Source of the DNA: Chitinophaga terrae (ex Kim and Jung 2007)
GTDB lineage: Bacteria > Bacteroidota > Bacteroidia > Chitinophagales > Chitinophagaceae
Length of the DNA stretch: 64,000 nucleotides
NCBI RefSeq assembly: GCF_900107795.1
Contig: NZ_FNRL01000010.1
Span: 1 to 64,000, forward strand
Direction of reading: 5' to 3'
Shown: positions 8,993 to 17,033 of the stretch, piece after piece
Layout of the letters: the number at the start of each line of letters is the position of its first letter
Position numbering within the stretch: position 1 is the stretch's first letter
Program-made: the position numbers and the translations under genes
The notes under the pieces: model-generated
Seen by the model: the letters and a program-made list of their open reading frames with translations, nothing else
The model's database searches: none
Told to the model about the DNA's origin: nothing

Positions 8993-10594
8993 TTATCTTC
9001 CGCCAACAATCCTCTTGCCTAACCTGAAATCAACCATTCCGTTGAAAGTGCTGAGAGGGGTAGCTTTCGAGATCGGCGACAACAGCTCTGTTCCTGCTTC
9101 TCTCGCCAGCCTGCCATTTGGAAATGCAGTGATAAACTTGTTCGACTGTATGTAGGAAATTACCTGCTTCAAATTCTGGTCGCCCGCATTTCCCCACGGA
9201 AGGTTTACATAATCCACTGCTTTGGCATCGGGCCCTATGCCGGTATAGTAACCGCCCTCTTTATTTGCATTTGTAGTTTCGAAATTAATGGAATAGAGAT
9301 CTGCCAGGTATTTCTCCTTATGATTCTCGTCGTACATCGAAATGTTAAACCCGATGAATCCAACAGGTTTACCATAAGTAGAATCGCCTACCAGCTTCAC
9401 GTTCATATATGGCTTCAGGTTATTCAGGGTTAGCTCGCTCGCCGAGGCCGTATTTCTGCTTACTATAAAAAATACGTTGGCCAGGTTCAATCCCCCCGTC
9501 TGGGCAGGGAAACTAACCGAAGGCGGCAACCCTACCGTACTCAGGTGCTGGGTCAGCTTATCGTTATACAGGTAGTTGTACATTATCCTTCCACCGGCCG
9601 AGGCAGGCGCAATAGCGCTGTCCAGGTATTCGGCAGTATTCGTTGAACCGCCCCCGTTATACCGGAGATCCACTACCAGGTTTTTGATACCGGCGGCTTT
9701 GAATTTGGTAAAAACTTTGTCCAGCTCTATCTTAGTTGTTGTTGGCGTTCCTTTGGTATCGTAAGTATCAGCAAAAGTATAGAAGACGAAATATCCCACT
9801 TTTTGCTGTATGTTATTTACAGTCACGTTCATAACCGTATCAAATAATACAGGGTTGATATGGTAAGAAGCCTTATCCAGCGAGTAGGTTACACTGCTGT
9901 TATCTGGTCTTCTGAACTGTAGTGTGACACTTGATGCCCCGACAATTGAATTATAGACATAGCTTAAAGAAGAATTGGTATTTGTAAAGCTGGTAACGCC
10001 ATTTACTCCTGTGATCTCCCATCCTCGTGTAACTCCTTTCTGGCCGGCAGGGCTATTCTTATCTGCATACAAAACAAAGAGCCTTATTTTGTTGGGATCA
10101 GTGTCATCCAGCACAGGAGCGTACTGAATCCCGTTATCGCCAGAAGTGGCCATAATTGATTTTGCAGAAATACCATTTTGCAGGCGGTTTGTAAGATCCC
10201 CGGTTCTGTCCAGGAAACTATACCTGTCGTACGGCGCTTTCGTTGCGGGGTTAATGGCATACCTTTTCATGGCTTCCAGCAATGAATCCGCGTTTGCATA
10301 TTTAGTATCGAAGGGGTTGATTGAGGGCACCTGCGCATACCAATAATACATCGGCAATCCTTTGTCGGGGGTTCTTCCCCCGTCGGCATACGTCACCTGC
10401 ATAATCTGGTACATCAGATAGCGGAGCGAATCTTCTTTAATGGCGGCGGTATCCTTGCCATTATTATTGTTGTTGCCTGAAGGACCCGTGTTCTTGTTGT
10501 CTTTACGGCATCCGACAACAATACCGGCGCAGATGCAAGCTGCTAACAAGCACTTGATGCCTGGAGAAAGTAACCTTTTATACATAAAAAACAT
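8993..10594 (-). CDS. S41 family peptidase, lipoprotein
   Basis: 533 residues; an inner ATG at 10585 is an equally good start. A signal peptide ends in a lipobox (GIVVGC), so the protein is lipidated, probably in the outer membrane. A low-complexity Asn/Gly linker follows the Cys. A PDZ-like region at about 165-235 (TRGWEITGVNG) precedes the peptidase domain. The catalytic core is visible: NLVVDLRYNGGGSTNTAEYL, then SRNTASASELTL with the expected nucleophilic Ser, then GDSTYGKPVG with the expected Lys of the Ser-Lys dyad. S41 enzymes cut proteins near their C-termini in the periplasm. It lies 21 bp behind the CBM9/DOMON-like gene and ends at a terminator, so the two form an operon. Confidence 0.92.
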   Translation of the reverse strand: MFFMYKRLLSPGIKCLLAACICAGIVVGCRKDNKNTGPSGNNNNNGKDTAAIKEDSLRYLMYQIMQVTYADGGRTPDKGLPMYYWYAQVPSINPFDTKYANADSLLEAMKRYAINPATKAPYDRYSFLDRTGDLTNRLQNGISAKSIMATSGDNGIQYAPVLDDTDPNKIRLFVLYADKNSPAGQKGVTRGWEITGVNGVTSFTNTNSSLSYVYNSIVGASSVTLQFRRPDNSSVTYSLDKASYHINPVLFDTVMNVTVNNIQQKVGYFVFYTFADTYDTKGTPTTTKIELDKVFTKFKAAGIKNLVVDLRYNGGGSTNTAEYLDSAIAPASAGGRIMYNYLYNDKLTQHLSTVGLPPSVSFPAQTGGLNLANVFFIVSRNTASASELTLNNLKPYMNVKLVGDSTYGKPVGFIGFNISMYDENHKEKYLADLYSINFETTNANKEGGYYTGIGPDAKAVDYVNLPWGNAGDQNLKQVISYIQSNKFITAFPNGRLAREAGTELLSPISKATPLSTFNGMVDFRLGKRIVGGR

Positions 10595-10615
10595 TAAGCG
10601 ATCATGAACCGGCTA

Positions 10616-11374
10616 CTAACGAGTAGCCAGTGTTTGCCTGGTCCAGAAATCGGTCGAATAGTACAAGGTAAATGTATCCTGCGGAGAACCAGGAACAGGA
10701 GCTTGCTGTCCTTTTTCCCTCTTGGTTTCCAGTTCTTTCTTATCCTCTTTTCTCATTGCATTTACCTTAAAATGATAAGCGATGGGGGAATTGGATCCTG
10801 GCGTTATTCCTAATACTTTAAAAGGAATAGCCAGTTCACAGACTAAATTGCCGTTAGCGTCATAAGATCCGGCTGTTTGAATGCCGTATGAGTTCTGCAC
10901 GGGAATTTTTCCATCGGGAATATTCTCAAACCCGTCAACCTTGATTTCTTTTGCATTAGCAATCATTTGCTTTTTCACTTCGCCGGCGATGAGGGCGCGG
11001 GACGACTCCGGCGCATCAGGACTTCCGGGATTCACTTCGTTTACCAATGGAAAAGTGACACTCGGGCCGTTCTTTTTCTTTCCGCTTGTATTAACTGAAA
11101 ACGTAAAACCTGACCTTAATATTTTCATCTGGCTTTGCTGATCAGGTACGTTTATTATAACATATAAGTTTTCCTGGTCGTTCGCTATGGTATAAAACAG
11201 TTTGGTGGTGTTATTGTAGAACTGTAATGGTTTCGGCCATTCTGTTGCCTGTCCGTCGATCTTAATACCTTCGGGCGCCCATTTATTGGGTTCGTCCTGT
11301 GCGGTAGCAAGAGTGGTCGACAGCATTCCAGCCCAAATACCTATGCCTGCTACCAGTGCCTTGTTTAATTTCAT
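10616..11374 (-). CDS. Secreted CBM9/DOMON-like protein
   Basis: 252 residues with an N-terminal signal peptide (cleavage likely after ATAQ near residue 26). The mature protein begins with the pattern IKIDGQATEWPKPLQFYNN, followed by a strand with LFYTIANDQENLYVIINV. That is the usual start of carbohydrate-binding module 9 or DOMON-like beta-sandwiches, which bind sugars or haem. No catalytic residues are evident. It is the first gene of a two-gene unit with the S41 peptidase lipoprotein, which suggests a shared envelope role. Ligand unknown. Confidence 0.75.
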   Translation of the reverse strand: MKLNKALVAGIGIWAGMLSTTLATAQDEPNKWAPEGIKIDGQATEWPKPLQFYNNTTKLFYTIANDQENLYVIINVPDQQSQMKILRSGFTFSVNTSGKKKNGPSVTFPLVNEVNPGSPDAPESSRALIAGEVKKQMIANAKEIKVDGFENIPDGKIPVQNSYGIQTAGSYDANGNLVCELAIPFKVLGITPGSNSPIAYHFKVNAMRKEDKKELETKREKGQQAPVPGSPQDTFTLYYSTDFWTRQTLATR

Positions 11375-11494
11375 TTTTTAATACAATTGCTGTTATACTA
11401 CAAGGTTAACAAAGAATTTTGAAAATCGCTCAAAAAAAACGCCTGTGCGGGAAAAGAATCGGTGAATGACGGGAAATACCGGATCACTGGCGGC

Positions 11495-11522
11495 AAAAAA
11501 AAAGAAGGCCTGACCGGCCTTC
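11495..11522 (-). terminator. Terminator of serA
   Basis: Stem GAAGGCC (11504-11510) with GGCCTTC (11516-11522), 5-nt loop. Read on the minus strand it is followed by nine T residues (11503-11495). It lies 23 bp past the serA stop codon. Confidence 0.85.
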
Positions 11523-11545
11523 CTTTTTTGTATGAATTCGCTGTA

Positions 11546-12781
11546 TTAATACAGCAGCCTCGTTTTGATGGTATTAGGCACTTCACGCAGGAGCGACAAT
11601 GCTTCCTGGGACAAGCGGGTATCAACATCCAGCACCACGTAACCAATGGTTTCGTTGGTTTTGAGGTATTGGCCCAGGATATTGATCTTGCTGCTGGAAA
11701 GCGCGGTATTGATGGCCGACAGTACCCCGGGCACGTTCTGGTGAATATGCAGGATCCTGTGGGTGTTTTCGATTGGCGGTACGCTGATCGGCGGCACGGT
11801 ATGAGAGCCGAAGCTGGCGCCTTTCTCCAGGTAATTCAGCATTTTGGCACTAACGTCGAGTCCTATATTATGCTGCGCTTCTTCGGTACTGCCCCCGATA
11901 TGCGGCGTCAGGATCACGTTAGGCAGCTTCTGTAACGGGGTAGAGAAAGCGGCACCATTCTTTTCAGGTTCAACCGGGAACACATCGATGGCTGCGCCGG
12001 AAAGCTGGCCGCTTTGCAGGGCATCTTTCAGTGCGTCCAGGTCCACTACTTCCCCGCGGGCGTAGTTAATGAAGATCAGGCCTGGCTTCGCGTCGGCCAG
12101 TACTTCTTTATTGATGAAGTTAGCGGTTGTTTTATTGCTTGGAACGTGCAGGGAAACAATGTCTGCTTTCTGGAAAACTTCTTTCAGCGTACGTTGTTGT
12201 TCTGCATTTCCCAAAGGCAGCTTGGTTTCTACATCATAATAGATCACATTCATACCCATTCCTTCAGCCAACACGCTTACCTGGCTTCCGATATTACCAT
12301 ATCCTACTATACCTAAGGTTTTGCCTCTCAGCTCAAAACTGCCGGTAGCTTCCTTCAGCCAGATGCCGTTATGCGCGGCATTGTTCTTATCAATGATACG
12401 GCGGATGAGGATGATCGATAATCCTATAACCAGTTCGGCTACCGACCTTGTATTGGAATACGGAGCGTTGAATACTACTACGCCATGTTCGGTGGCGGCT
12501 TTAAGATCAACCTGGTTGGTACCGATACAAAAACAGCCAATAGCTTGAAGTTTTCGGGCCGATTCCAGCACTTTACGTGTTACCTTTGTTTTAGAGCGGA
12601 TTCCCAGAAGATGTACGTCTTTGATTTCGTTGATCAGGTCTTCTTCATTCAGTGCACCCGAAAGCTTACGAACGTGGTATCCGGCGTTGGTAAATTCTGC
12701 TACTGCTGCATCACTGATGTTCTCCAGTAACAAAATGTTGATCTTCTCTTTTGGATAACTAGTCGACTTTTGCTGGTCCAT
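11546..12781 (-). CDS. serA: D-3-phosphoglycerate dehydrogenase
   Basis: 411 residues from the ATG at 12781 (MDQQKSTSYPKEKINILLLE). An in-frame ATG at 12820 adds 13 non-conserved residues and is not preferred. The enzyme oxidises 3-phosphoglycerate to 3-phosphohydroxypyruvate with NAD+, the first step of serine synthesis in the cytosol. Seen: a D-isomer 2-hydroxyacid dehydrogenase fold with the Rossmann motif GIVGYGNIGSQVS, the segment INYARGEVVDLDAL with the substrate Arg, the HIGGST motif with the catalytic His, and a C-terminal ACT domain (HIHQNVPGVLSAINT) for serine feedback. The length fits the short E. coli-type SerA. A consensus Bacteroidota promoter lies 77 bp upstream and a strong terminator follows, so it is a single-gene unit. 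Confidence 0.95.
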   Translation of the reverse strand: MDQQKSTSYPKEKINILLLENISDAAVAEFTNAGYHVRKLSGALNEEDLINEIKDVHLLGIRSKTKVTRKVLESARKLQAIGCFCIGTNQVDLKAATEHGVVVFNAPYSNTRSVAELVIGLSIILIRRIIDKNNAAHNGIWLKEATGSFELRGKTLGIVGYGNIGSQVSVLAEGMGMNVIYYDVETKLPLGNAEQQRTLKEVFQKADIVSLHVPSNKTTANFINKEVLADAKPGLIFINYARGEVVDLDALKDALQSGQLSGAAIDVFPVEPEKNGAAFSTPLQKLPNVILTPHIGGSTEEAQHNIGLDVSAKMLNYLEKGASFGSHTVPPISVPPIENTHRILHIHQNVPGVLSAINTALSSSKINILGQYLKTNETIGYVVLDVDTRLSQEALSLLREVPNTIKTRLLY

Positions 12782-12857
12782 AATATTATTCTTGGTTATA
12801 TATGTATCTGTATGCTGCAATTGGCTTAATAATTGCTGCTAGCGGGGAAACAGGGCA

Positions 12858-12888
12858 CAAACCTACTCGATGTTCAGGAATATTCAAA
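12858..12888 (-). promoter_or_regulatory. serA promoter, full Bacteroidota consensus
   Basis: On the minus strand TTTG (12888-12885) is followed by 19 nt and then TAGGTTTG (12865-12858). This matches the -33 TTTG and -7 TAnnTTTG consensus with the usual spacing. It predicts a leader of about 70 nt for serA. Confidence 0.7.
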
Positions 12889-13007
12889 TAGTTGTGAGAA
12901 TCTATTCGATTTTATCAAAAAAAGCAGGGTAACAATAGTTATTTTTTAAGTTTTTTAGCTTTTATAGCTTAAAAACCTATTAAAAGCTATTGAATAGGTC
13001 GTTTTTA

Positions 13008-13039
13008 TTTGGTGATCATTTCTAAGCACTCTAATTTTA
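13008..13039 (+). promoter_or_regulatory. Probable promoter of the serine hydrolase gene
   Basis: TTTG (13008-13011), 20 nt, TAATTTTA (13032-13039): one mismatch to TAnnTTTG. It lies 52 bp before the start codon at 13091. The rest of the 309-bp gap between serA and this gene is AT-rich, with TTAAAAACC/AGCTTTTA-like A/T runs and no gene. Confidence 0.45.
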
Positions 13040-13090
13040 GCGCCTTGTTTCGGGATCAAATGAATTAAGTAAGTTAGTTACACACCTCTA

Positions 13091-14305
13091 ATGAAGCGAT
13101 TGAAAGCAGTCAGGATCATTTTAACACTATCGGGAATAGCAATAGTTACCAGTTGTCAGAGTAATTCAGCAAGCAGCAAAACAAATAGCCACAGGGCCGT
13201 AAGTTCCGACAGCAGCCGGTATACACTGAATTTAAGCGACGCAGAAAAGAATGCCATTTTAAATTCTCCGCGTACCCAGCAGATTCAGCGCGAACTGGAA
13301 GCCTATTATACAAATAAATTATTGCGAACCGGTTTCAACGGCGCCGTATTGGTTGCTAAAAAAGGCGTTGTTATTTTCGAAAAATATCACGGGTACGAAA
13401 ACTCCAGGAGTAAGACCCCGGTTATCGACAGTTCTTCTTTCCAACTGGCGTCAGTATCCAAAACCTTTACAGGCGGGGCAGCGCTCTGGCTTGTTCAGAA
13501 CGGGCAACTAAGCCTGGATGCCACGCTCCAGGAATTCTTTCCCAACTTTCCATACAAAGGTATTACCGTTAGAATGCTGCTGAACCACAGGAGCGGACTT
13601 CCCAACTACCTCTATTTCTGCGACAGCTTATGGAAAGATCCTTCCAGGTATATGACCAATGAAGACGTGATACGGCTGATGGAAGTGCATAAACCGAAGA
13701 TCCAGCATGCGCCCGGTACCCATTTCCAGTATTGCAATACCAACTATATGCTGCTGGCCTCTATCATCGAAAAAGTTTCGGGCAAGAAATACCCTGAATT
13801 CATGCAGGAAACCATTTTCCAACCACTGGGCATGCACAATACTTTTGTTTTTCAACCCGGCACTATTGCTCATCCGCATCAGACTCAAAGCCATAAATAC
13901 AATGGCCAGTTTGAACCGGATACGTATTTCGACGGCGTAATGGGCGATAAAGGTATCTACAGCACAGTGCAGGACATGCTGAAATGGGACCAGGCCCTTT
14001 ATTCAGGCCAGCTCTTGAACGATAGCATCCTGAAAATGGCGTATACCCCTTACAGCAACGAAAAGCCGGGAGTAAGAAATTATGGATTGGGATGGAGATT
14101 GATGGTATATCCGGACGCTACTAAAAACATTGTGTATCACAACGGCTGGTGGCATGGCAACAATACTGTTTTCTACAGGTTCATCCAGGATAGTACCACC
14201 CTTATCATATTAGGCAATAAATACGACAGGGCTATTTATCAGTCGGTAAAGCCCATCAGGGAGATATTAGGACATGGCGATGGAGAAGAAGCAGGAGAAG
14301 AATAA
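13091..14305 (+). CDS. Beta-lactamase-fold serine hydrolase, lipoprotein
   Basis: 404 residues. A lipoprotein signal peptide ends in VTSC (Cys22), so the protein sits in the envelope. The domain is the class C beta-lactamase / PBP4*-like fold: Ser-x-x-Lys at 121-124 (SVSK), Tyr-x-Asn at 214-216 (YCN), and a C-terminal HNGWWHGN stretch in place of KTG. Proteins of this group are mostly D-aminopeptidases, esterases or peptidoglycan-acting hydrolases and not resistance enzymes, so I do not call it a beta-lactamase. It is a single gene with its own likely promoter and a terminator. Confidence 0.9.
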   Translation: MKRLKAVRIILTLSGIAIVTSCQSNSASSKTNSHRAVSSDSSRYTLNLSDAEKNAILNSPRTQQIQRELEAYYTNKLLRTGFNGAVLVAKKGVVIFEKYHGYENSRSKTPVIDSSSFQLASVSKTFTGGAALWLVQNGQLSLDATLQEFFPNFPYKGITVRMLLNHRSGLPNYLYFCDSLWKDPSRYMTNEDVIRLMEVHKPKIQHAPGTHFQYCNTNYMLLASIIEKVSGKKYPEFMQETIFQPLGMHNTFVFQPGTIAHPHQTQSHKYNGQFEPDTYFDGVMGDKGIYSTVQDMLKWDQALYSGQLLNDSILKMAYTPYSNEKPGVRNYGLGWRLMVYPDATKNIVYHNGWWHGNNTVFYRFIQDSTTLIILGNKYDRAIYQSVKPIREILGHGDGEEAGEE

Positions 14306-14330
14306 ACCAGGTAAATAATTATAGTTTGAA

Positions 14331-14364
14331 GGGGCTGTCTGATACCAGGCAGCCTCTTTTTTTT
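14331..14364 (+). terminator. Terminator of the serine hydrolase gene
   Basis: Stem GGGGCTGTCT (14331-14340) pairs with AGGCAGCCTC (14347-14356) with two G-U pairs, 6-nt loop, then eight T. It ends 8 bp before the stop codon of the convergent CDF gene. Confidence 0.85.
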
Positions 14365-14371
14365 CGGCTTC

Positions 14372-15412
14372 CTAACCATGTTTCCTGTTAGGTAGAACGT
14401 TATCACGGGTCCAGGTGATCTCACCTGTAAAGGCATTGCTGCGTACGGGGCAGGCCGACTTCAGGCAATAATGGCAACAGGAAGGGATACAGGGGTCCAT
14501 ATGAATAAAGAACTCCACATCGCTGTTTGTAAAGCCTTCATTTACCAGCACCTCTACCCTTTTCATTTCATCGTGGGCATCGTTCAGCTCCAGGTAGTAC
14601 GGCATAGTGATGTGGCAATCTATATGATAATTATTGCCATATTGCTGTATCCTCATATTGTGAATGTCTATCCAGTTCTCTCTCCGGTTGGCAGATAAGA
14701 TGGTGATCACCTTGTCTACTACTTTCATATCTGTTTCATCCATCAGCCCGGAAATAGACCTCCGCATCAGCTTATAACCATTGTTCAGGATAAGGACGCC
14801 CATTACAAGGGAAACAATCGGGTCTATCAGTGTCCAGCCGGTAAAATGAATGGTGATCAGGGCGGCCATGAGAACCAGGCTGCTATAAACGTCGGTCATA
14901 ATATGCTGCCCATTGCCGCTGATAGTGAGCGAAGAAAGCCGTTTACCGGAACGAACGAGATATAATCCAAGGAAGAGATTACCGAGTGTTGTGATGCCCA
15001 GCACCCACAAGCCGCTTTCCATCCGGAAGAGTTCACGGGGGTAAATAAAATACTGCACTGCCTTGAACAGGATCAGTATGCCGGCAATAAAGATCATGGC
15101 GCCTTCGAAGCCGATAGAGAAAAATTCGACCTTTCCATGGCCGTAAGGATGGTTCTCGTCTTTCGGTTGGCTGGCCAGGTAAATGCTGTAACTGGCAAAT
15201 CCGCCCGCCACCACGTTGATGATAGACTCCAGTGCGTCTGAGAGGATCGCTACCGAGTGGGTTAAAAAATATGCAGCGAACTTGGCCCCTGTTATCAGGA
15301 AACTAATAAAGAGGGAAACCAGGATTACCCTTAATTCTTTCTTAAGCAATGGCCGGATGTATTTGGTGTTGTAAAGGAACAAAGGTACGTGAATATTGTT
15401 GACCAGCTTCAA
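14372..15412 (-). CDS. Cation diffusion facilitator (CDF) transporter with Cys-rich tail
   Basis: 346 residues. It is an inner-membrane metal/proton antiporter exporting divalent cations such as Zn2+, Fe2+ or Mn2+. The transmembrane part (about 30-220) has the SDALESI segment in helix 2 and GQHIMTDVYSS in helix 5, which carry the usual metal-site Asp and His residues. A cytoplasmic ferredoxin-like domain follows (about 225-305). The last 40 residues hold a cysteine cluster (DPCIPSCCHYCLKSACPVR), an extra metal- or cluster-binding tail found, as I recall, in a Bacteroidota branch of the family. Metal specificity cannot be read. It is convergent with the serine hydrolase gene. Confidence 0.92.
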   Translation of the reverse strand: MKLVNNIHVPLFLYNTKYIRPLLKKELRVILVSLFISFLITGAKFAAYFLTHSVAILSDALESIINVVAGGFASYSIYLASQPKDENHPYGHGKVEFFSIGFEGAMIFIAGILILFKAVQYFIYPRELFRMESGLWVLGITTLGNLFLGLYLVRSGKRLSSLTISGNGQHIMTDVYSSLVLMAALITIHFTGWTLIDPIVSLVMGVLILNNGYKLMRRSISGLMDETDMKVVDKVITILSANRRENWIDIHNMRIQQYGNNYHIDCHITMPYYLELNDAHDEMKRVEVLVNEGFTNSDVEFFIHMDPCIPSCCHYCLKSACPVRSNAFTGEITWTRDNVLPNRKHG

Positions 15413-15471
15413 AATGAAGGGTTTAATAAAAACATAACAGTATAACTGCTCCTATTAGCAGCCTGCACTTT

Positions 15472-15480
15472 TACATTTGC
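15472..15480 (+). promoter_or_regulatory. -7 element of the HD-enzyme gene
   Basis: TACATTTGC matches TAnnTTTG exactly, 39 bp before the ATG at 15519. No clear -33 TTTG is present at the usual distance. Confidence 0.4.
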
Positions 15481-15518
15481 TGCAAGTAACTATTCACTAA
15501 CCCTAATCTACGTACGAA

Positions 15519-16118
15519 ATGACTGATAAAGAACAATATGCAAGGCAGGTAGTTGACCGGATCTTTGACCTCTATGAACGCCACGGAAATTCCGAATATG
15601 GAGAACAAGTAACGATGTTGATGCATATGATGCAGGCGGCGGTGATAGCCGAGCAGACCGGCTTCAATGATGAAATGGTGATTGCGGCTTTTCTTCACGA
15701 CATAGGACACTTTTTTGAAGGGGAAGAACAGATGGATCAATACGGTACCAGGGCGCACGACAACCTGGGAAGCAGCTACCTGTTGGAGGTAGGATTCCCT
15801 GAACGGATGGCGAAACTGGTGGGAAGTCATGTTGCCGCCAAACGCTACCTGACCTGGTTCGACAGCGCCTATTACGAGACTTTGTCGGAAGCCAGCAAAC
15901 AAACCCTTATCTACCAGGGAGGACCTATGACAGAGGAAGAGGCCTTAGCCTTTAAAAGCGATCCTTTGTTTCACCAGTACATACAGCTCCGGATCTGGGA
16001 CGACATGGGGAAAGACGCCAACATCCCTGTTAACCCTTCGGATGTCGACAGGATGAAAGACAGGACCTTCCGGTACCTGTTGGCGCACCTGCAGGAAAAC
16101 AGCGAAGTTGCAGAATAA
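15519..16118 (+). CDS. HD-domain enzyme of the PhnZ-like oxygenase type
   Basis: 199 residues, cytoplasmic. HD-domain metal ligands are visible: His36 (MLMHMMQAA), His60-Asp61 (FLHDIGH), His80, His104 (GSHVAAKRYL) and Asp161 (IWDDMGK). Upstream of the first His is EYGEQVT, with Tyr27 and Glu29. A Tyr and a Glu at this place distinguish the mixed-valence di-iron oxygenases of the PhnZ group from ordinary HD phosphohydrolases. Those enzymes oxidise substrates such as 2-amino-1-hydroxyethylphosphonate and split the C-P bond. No phosphonate genes (phnY, phnX, phnW) are nearby, so the substrate is open. It stands alone, convergent with infC. HD-fold assignment is firm; oxygenase chemistry is inferred. 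Confidence 0.85.
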   Translation: MTDKEQYARQVVDRIFDLYERHGNSEYGEQVTMLMHMMQAAVIAEQTGFNDEMVIAAFLHDIGHFFEGEEQMDQYGTRAHDNLGSSYLLEVGFPERMAKLVGSHVAAKRYLTWFDSAYYETLSEASKQTLIYQGGPMTEEEALAFKSDPLFHQYIQLRIWDDMGKDANIPVNPSDVDRMKDRTFRYLLAHLQENSEVAE

Positions 16119-16149
16119 TAATAAACCGGTTAGTAAGTATCAAAAAAGT

Positions 16150-16193
16150 AAAAGCAGCATTCCAGGACTTTGTAGCCCTGTTATGCTGCTTTT
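16150..16193. terminator. Two-way terminator between the HD-enzyme gene and infC
   Basis: AAAAGCAGCAT (16150-16160) pairs with ATGCTGCTTTT's first 11 bases (16183-16193); an inner CAGG/CCTG helix extends the stem. T-rich on both exit sides, so it can serve the plus-strand HD gene and the minus-strand infC. Confidence 0.75.
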
Positions 16194-16221
16194 CTAATTA
16201 GATATTAAAACGGAAGTTCGA

Positions 16222-16872
16222 TTATTCTGATTCCTTTTCAGAAGGAGACGCTTTAGGCTCTCTTGGTTCTTTAGGTTCCTTTTCCTTCTTTTTGCTGGCT
16301 TTAGGAGCAAAAATGGCGATCATTCTCTTACCTTCCATGGTAGGCATACTTTCGAGGCTGCCTACTTCTGCCAATCGCTCAGCAAATTTCAACAGGATCA
16401 GTTCACCACGTTCTTTAAACATGATCGCACGTCCTTTGAACTGAACATAAGTTTTCACTTTGTTACCGTCTTTCAGGAAGCTTTCAGCATGTTTTGCTTT
16501 GAAGTCGAAGTCGTGATCGTCGGTGTTTGGCGTAAAGCGAATTTCTTTTACTTCGCTTTTGTGCGCCTTTGCCTTCATTTCTTTTTCCTTCTTCTTCTTT
16601 TCGTAGAGGAACTTGTTGTAGTCGATGATCCTGCAGACAGGCGGAACAGCATTAGGTGATATTTCAACCAGATCGAGTCCCATATCTTCGGCGATGCGAA
16701 GGGCTTCGTCAGTTTTGTAGATGCCCACTTCAATGTTGTCACCTACCAGTCTTACCTCCGGAACACGTATCATCCTGTTGGTACGATGTTCCTGTTGTTG
16801 TTCCCTGCGGAAGTTGGGGTTTCTTCCCCTGTTGTTACCACCGCCAAAACTTGGTTTGGGTCTTTGTTGCAT
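16222..16872 (-). CDS. infC: Translation initiation factor IF-3
   Basis: 216 residues. IF-3 binds the 30S subunit, prevents premature joining of subunits and checks the initiator tRNA. The N-domain (about 34-100) has the family phrases GIYKTDEALRIAEDMGLDLV and PPVCRIIDYNKFLYE. The C-domain (about 105-195) has EIRFTPNTDDHDFDFKAKHA and QFKGRAIMFKERGE. There is an Arg/Gln/Asn-rich N-terminal extension and a charged Lys/Glu/Pro C-terminal tail, both common in Bacteroidota. The start is an ordinary ATG and not the rare codon used in E. coli. It follows thrS on the same strand after 161 bp that hold a promoter. The usual downstream rpmI and rplT are missing. Confidence 0.97.
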   Translation of the reverse strand: MQQRPKPSFGGGNNRGRNPNFRREQQQEHRTNRMIRVPEVRLVGDNIEVGIYKTDEALRIAEDMGLDLVEISPNAVPPVCRIIDYNKFLYEKKKKEKEMKAKAHKSEVKEIRFTPNTDDHDFDFKAKHAESFLKDGNKVKTYVQFKGRAIMFKERGELILLKFAERLAEVGSLESMPTMEGKRMIAIFAPKASKKKEKEPKEPREPKASPSEKESE

Positions 16873-16951
16873 TAAAAATTATAAAAATTAAGAATTATAT
16901 GGTTCTATTGAGTCTGACCGTTTTTTCTTTTCGGATCAAAAACAACTTTTG

Positions 16952-16981
16952 CAAAAATAGTGGAAAATTCGTAGCAATAAA
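16952..16981 (-). promoter_or_regulatory. Probable infC promoter
   Basis: On the minus strand TTTA (16981-16978), 18 nt, TATTTTTG (16959-16952), the last a full TAnnTTTG match followed by C. It predicts a leader of about 75 nt and allows infC to be expressed apart from thrS. Confidence 0.5.
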
Positions 16982-17033
16982 CATACCTTATTTAAGTTAA
17001 GTTCATTGACTATATGCCTGTTTTCCGCAATTT

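Noticed and set aside
13091-14305. Antibiotic-resistance beta-lactamase
   Set aside because: The fold and SxxK/YxN are shared by many peptidases and esterases; there is no KTG box and it is a lipoprotein.
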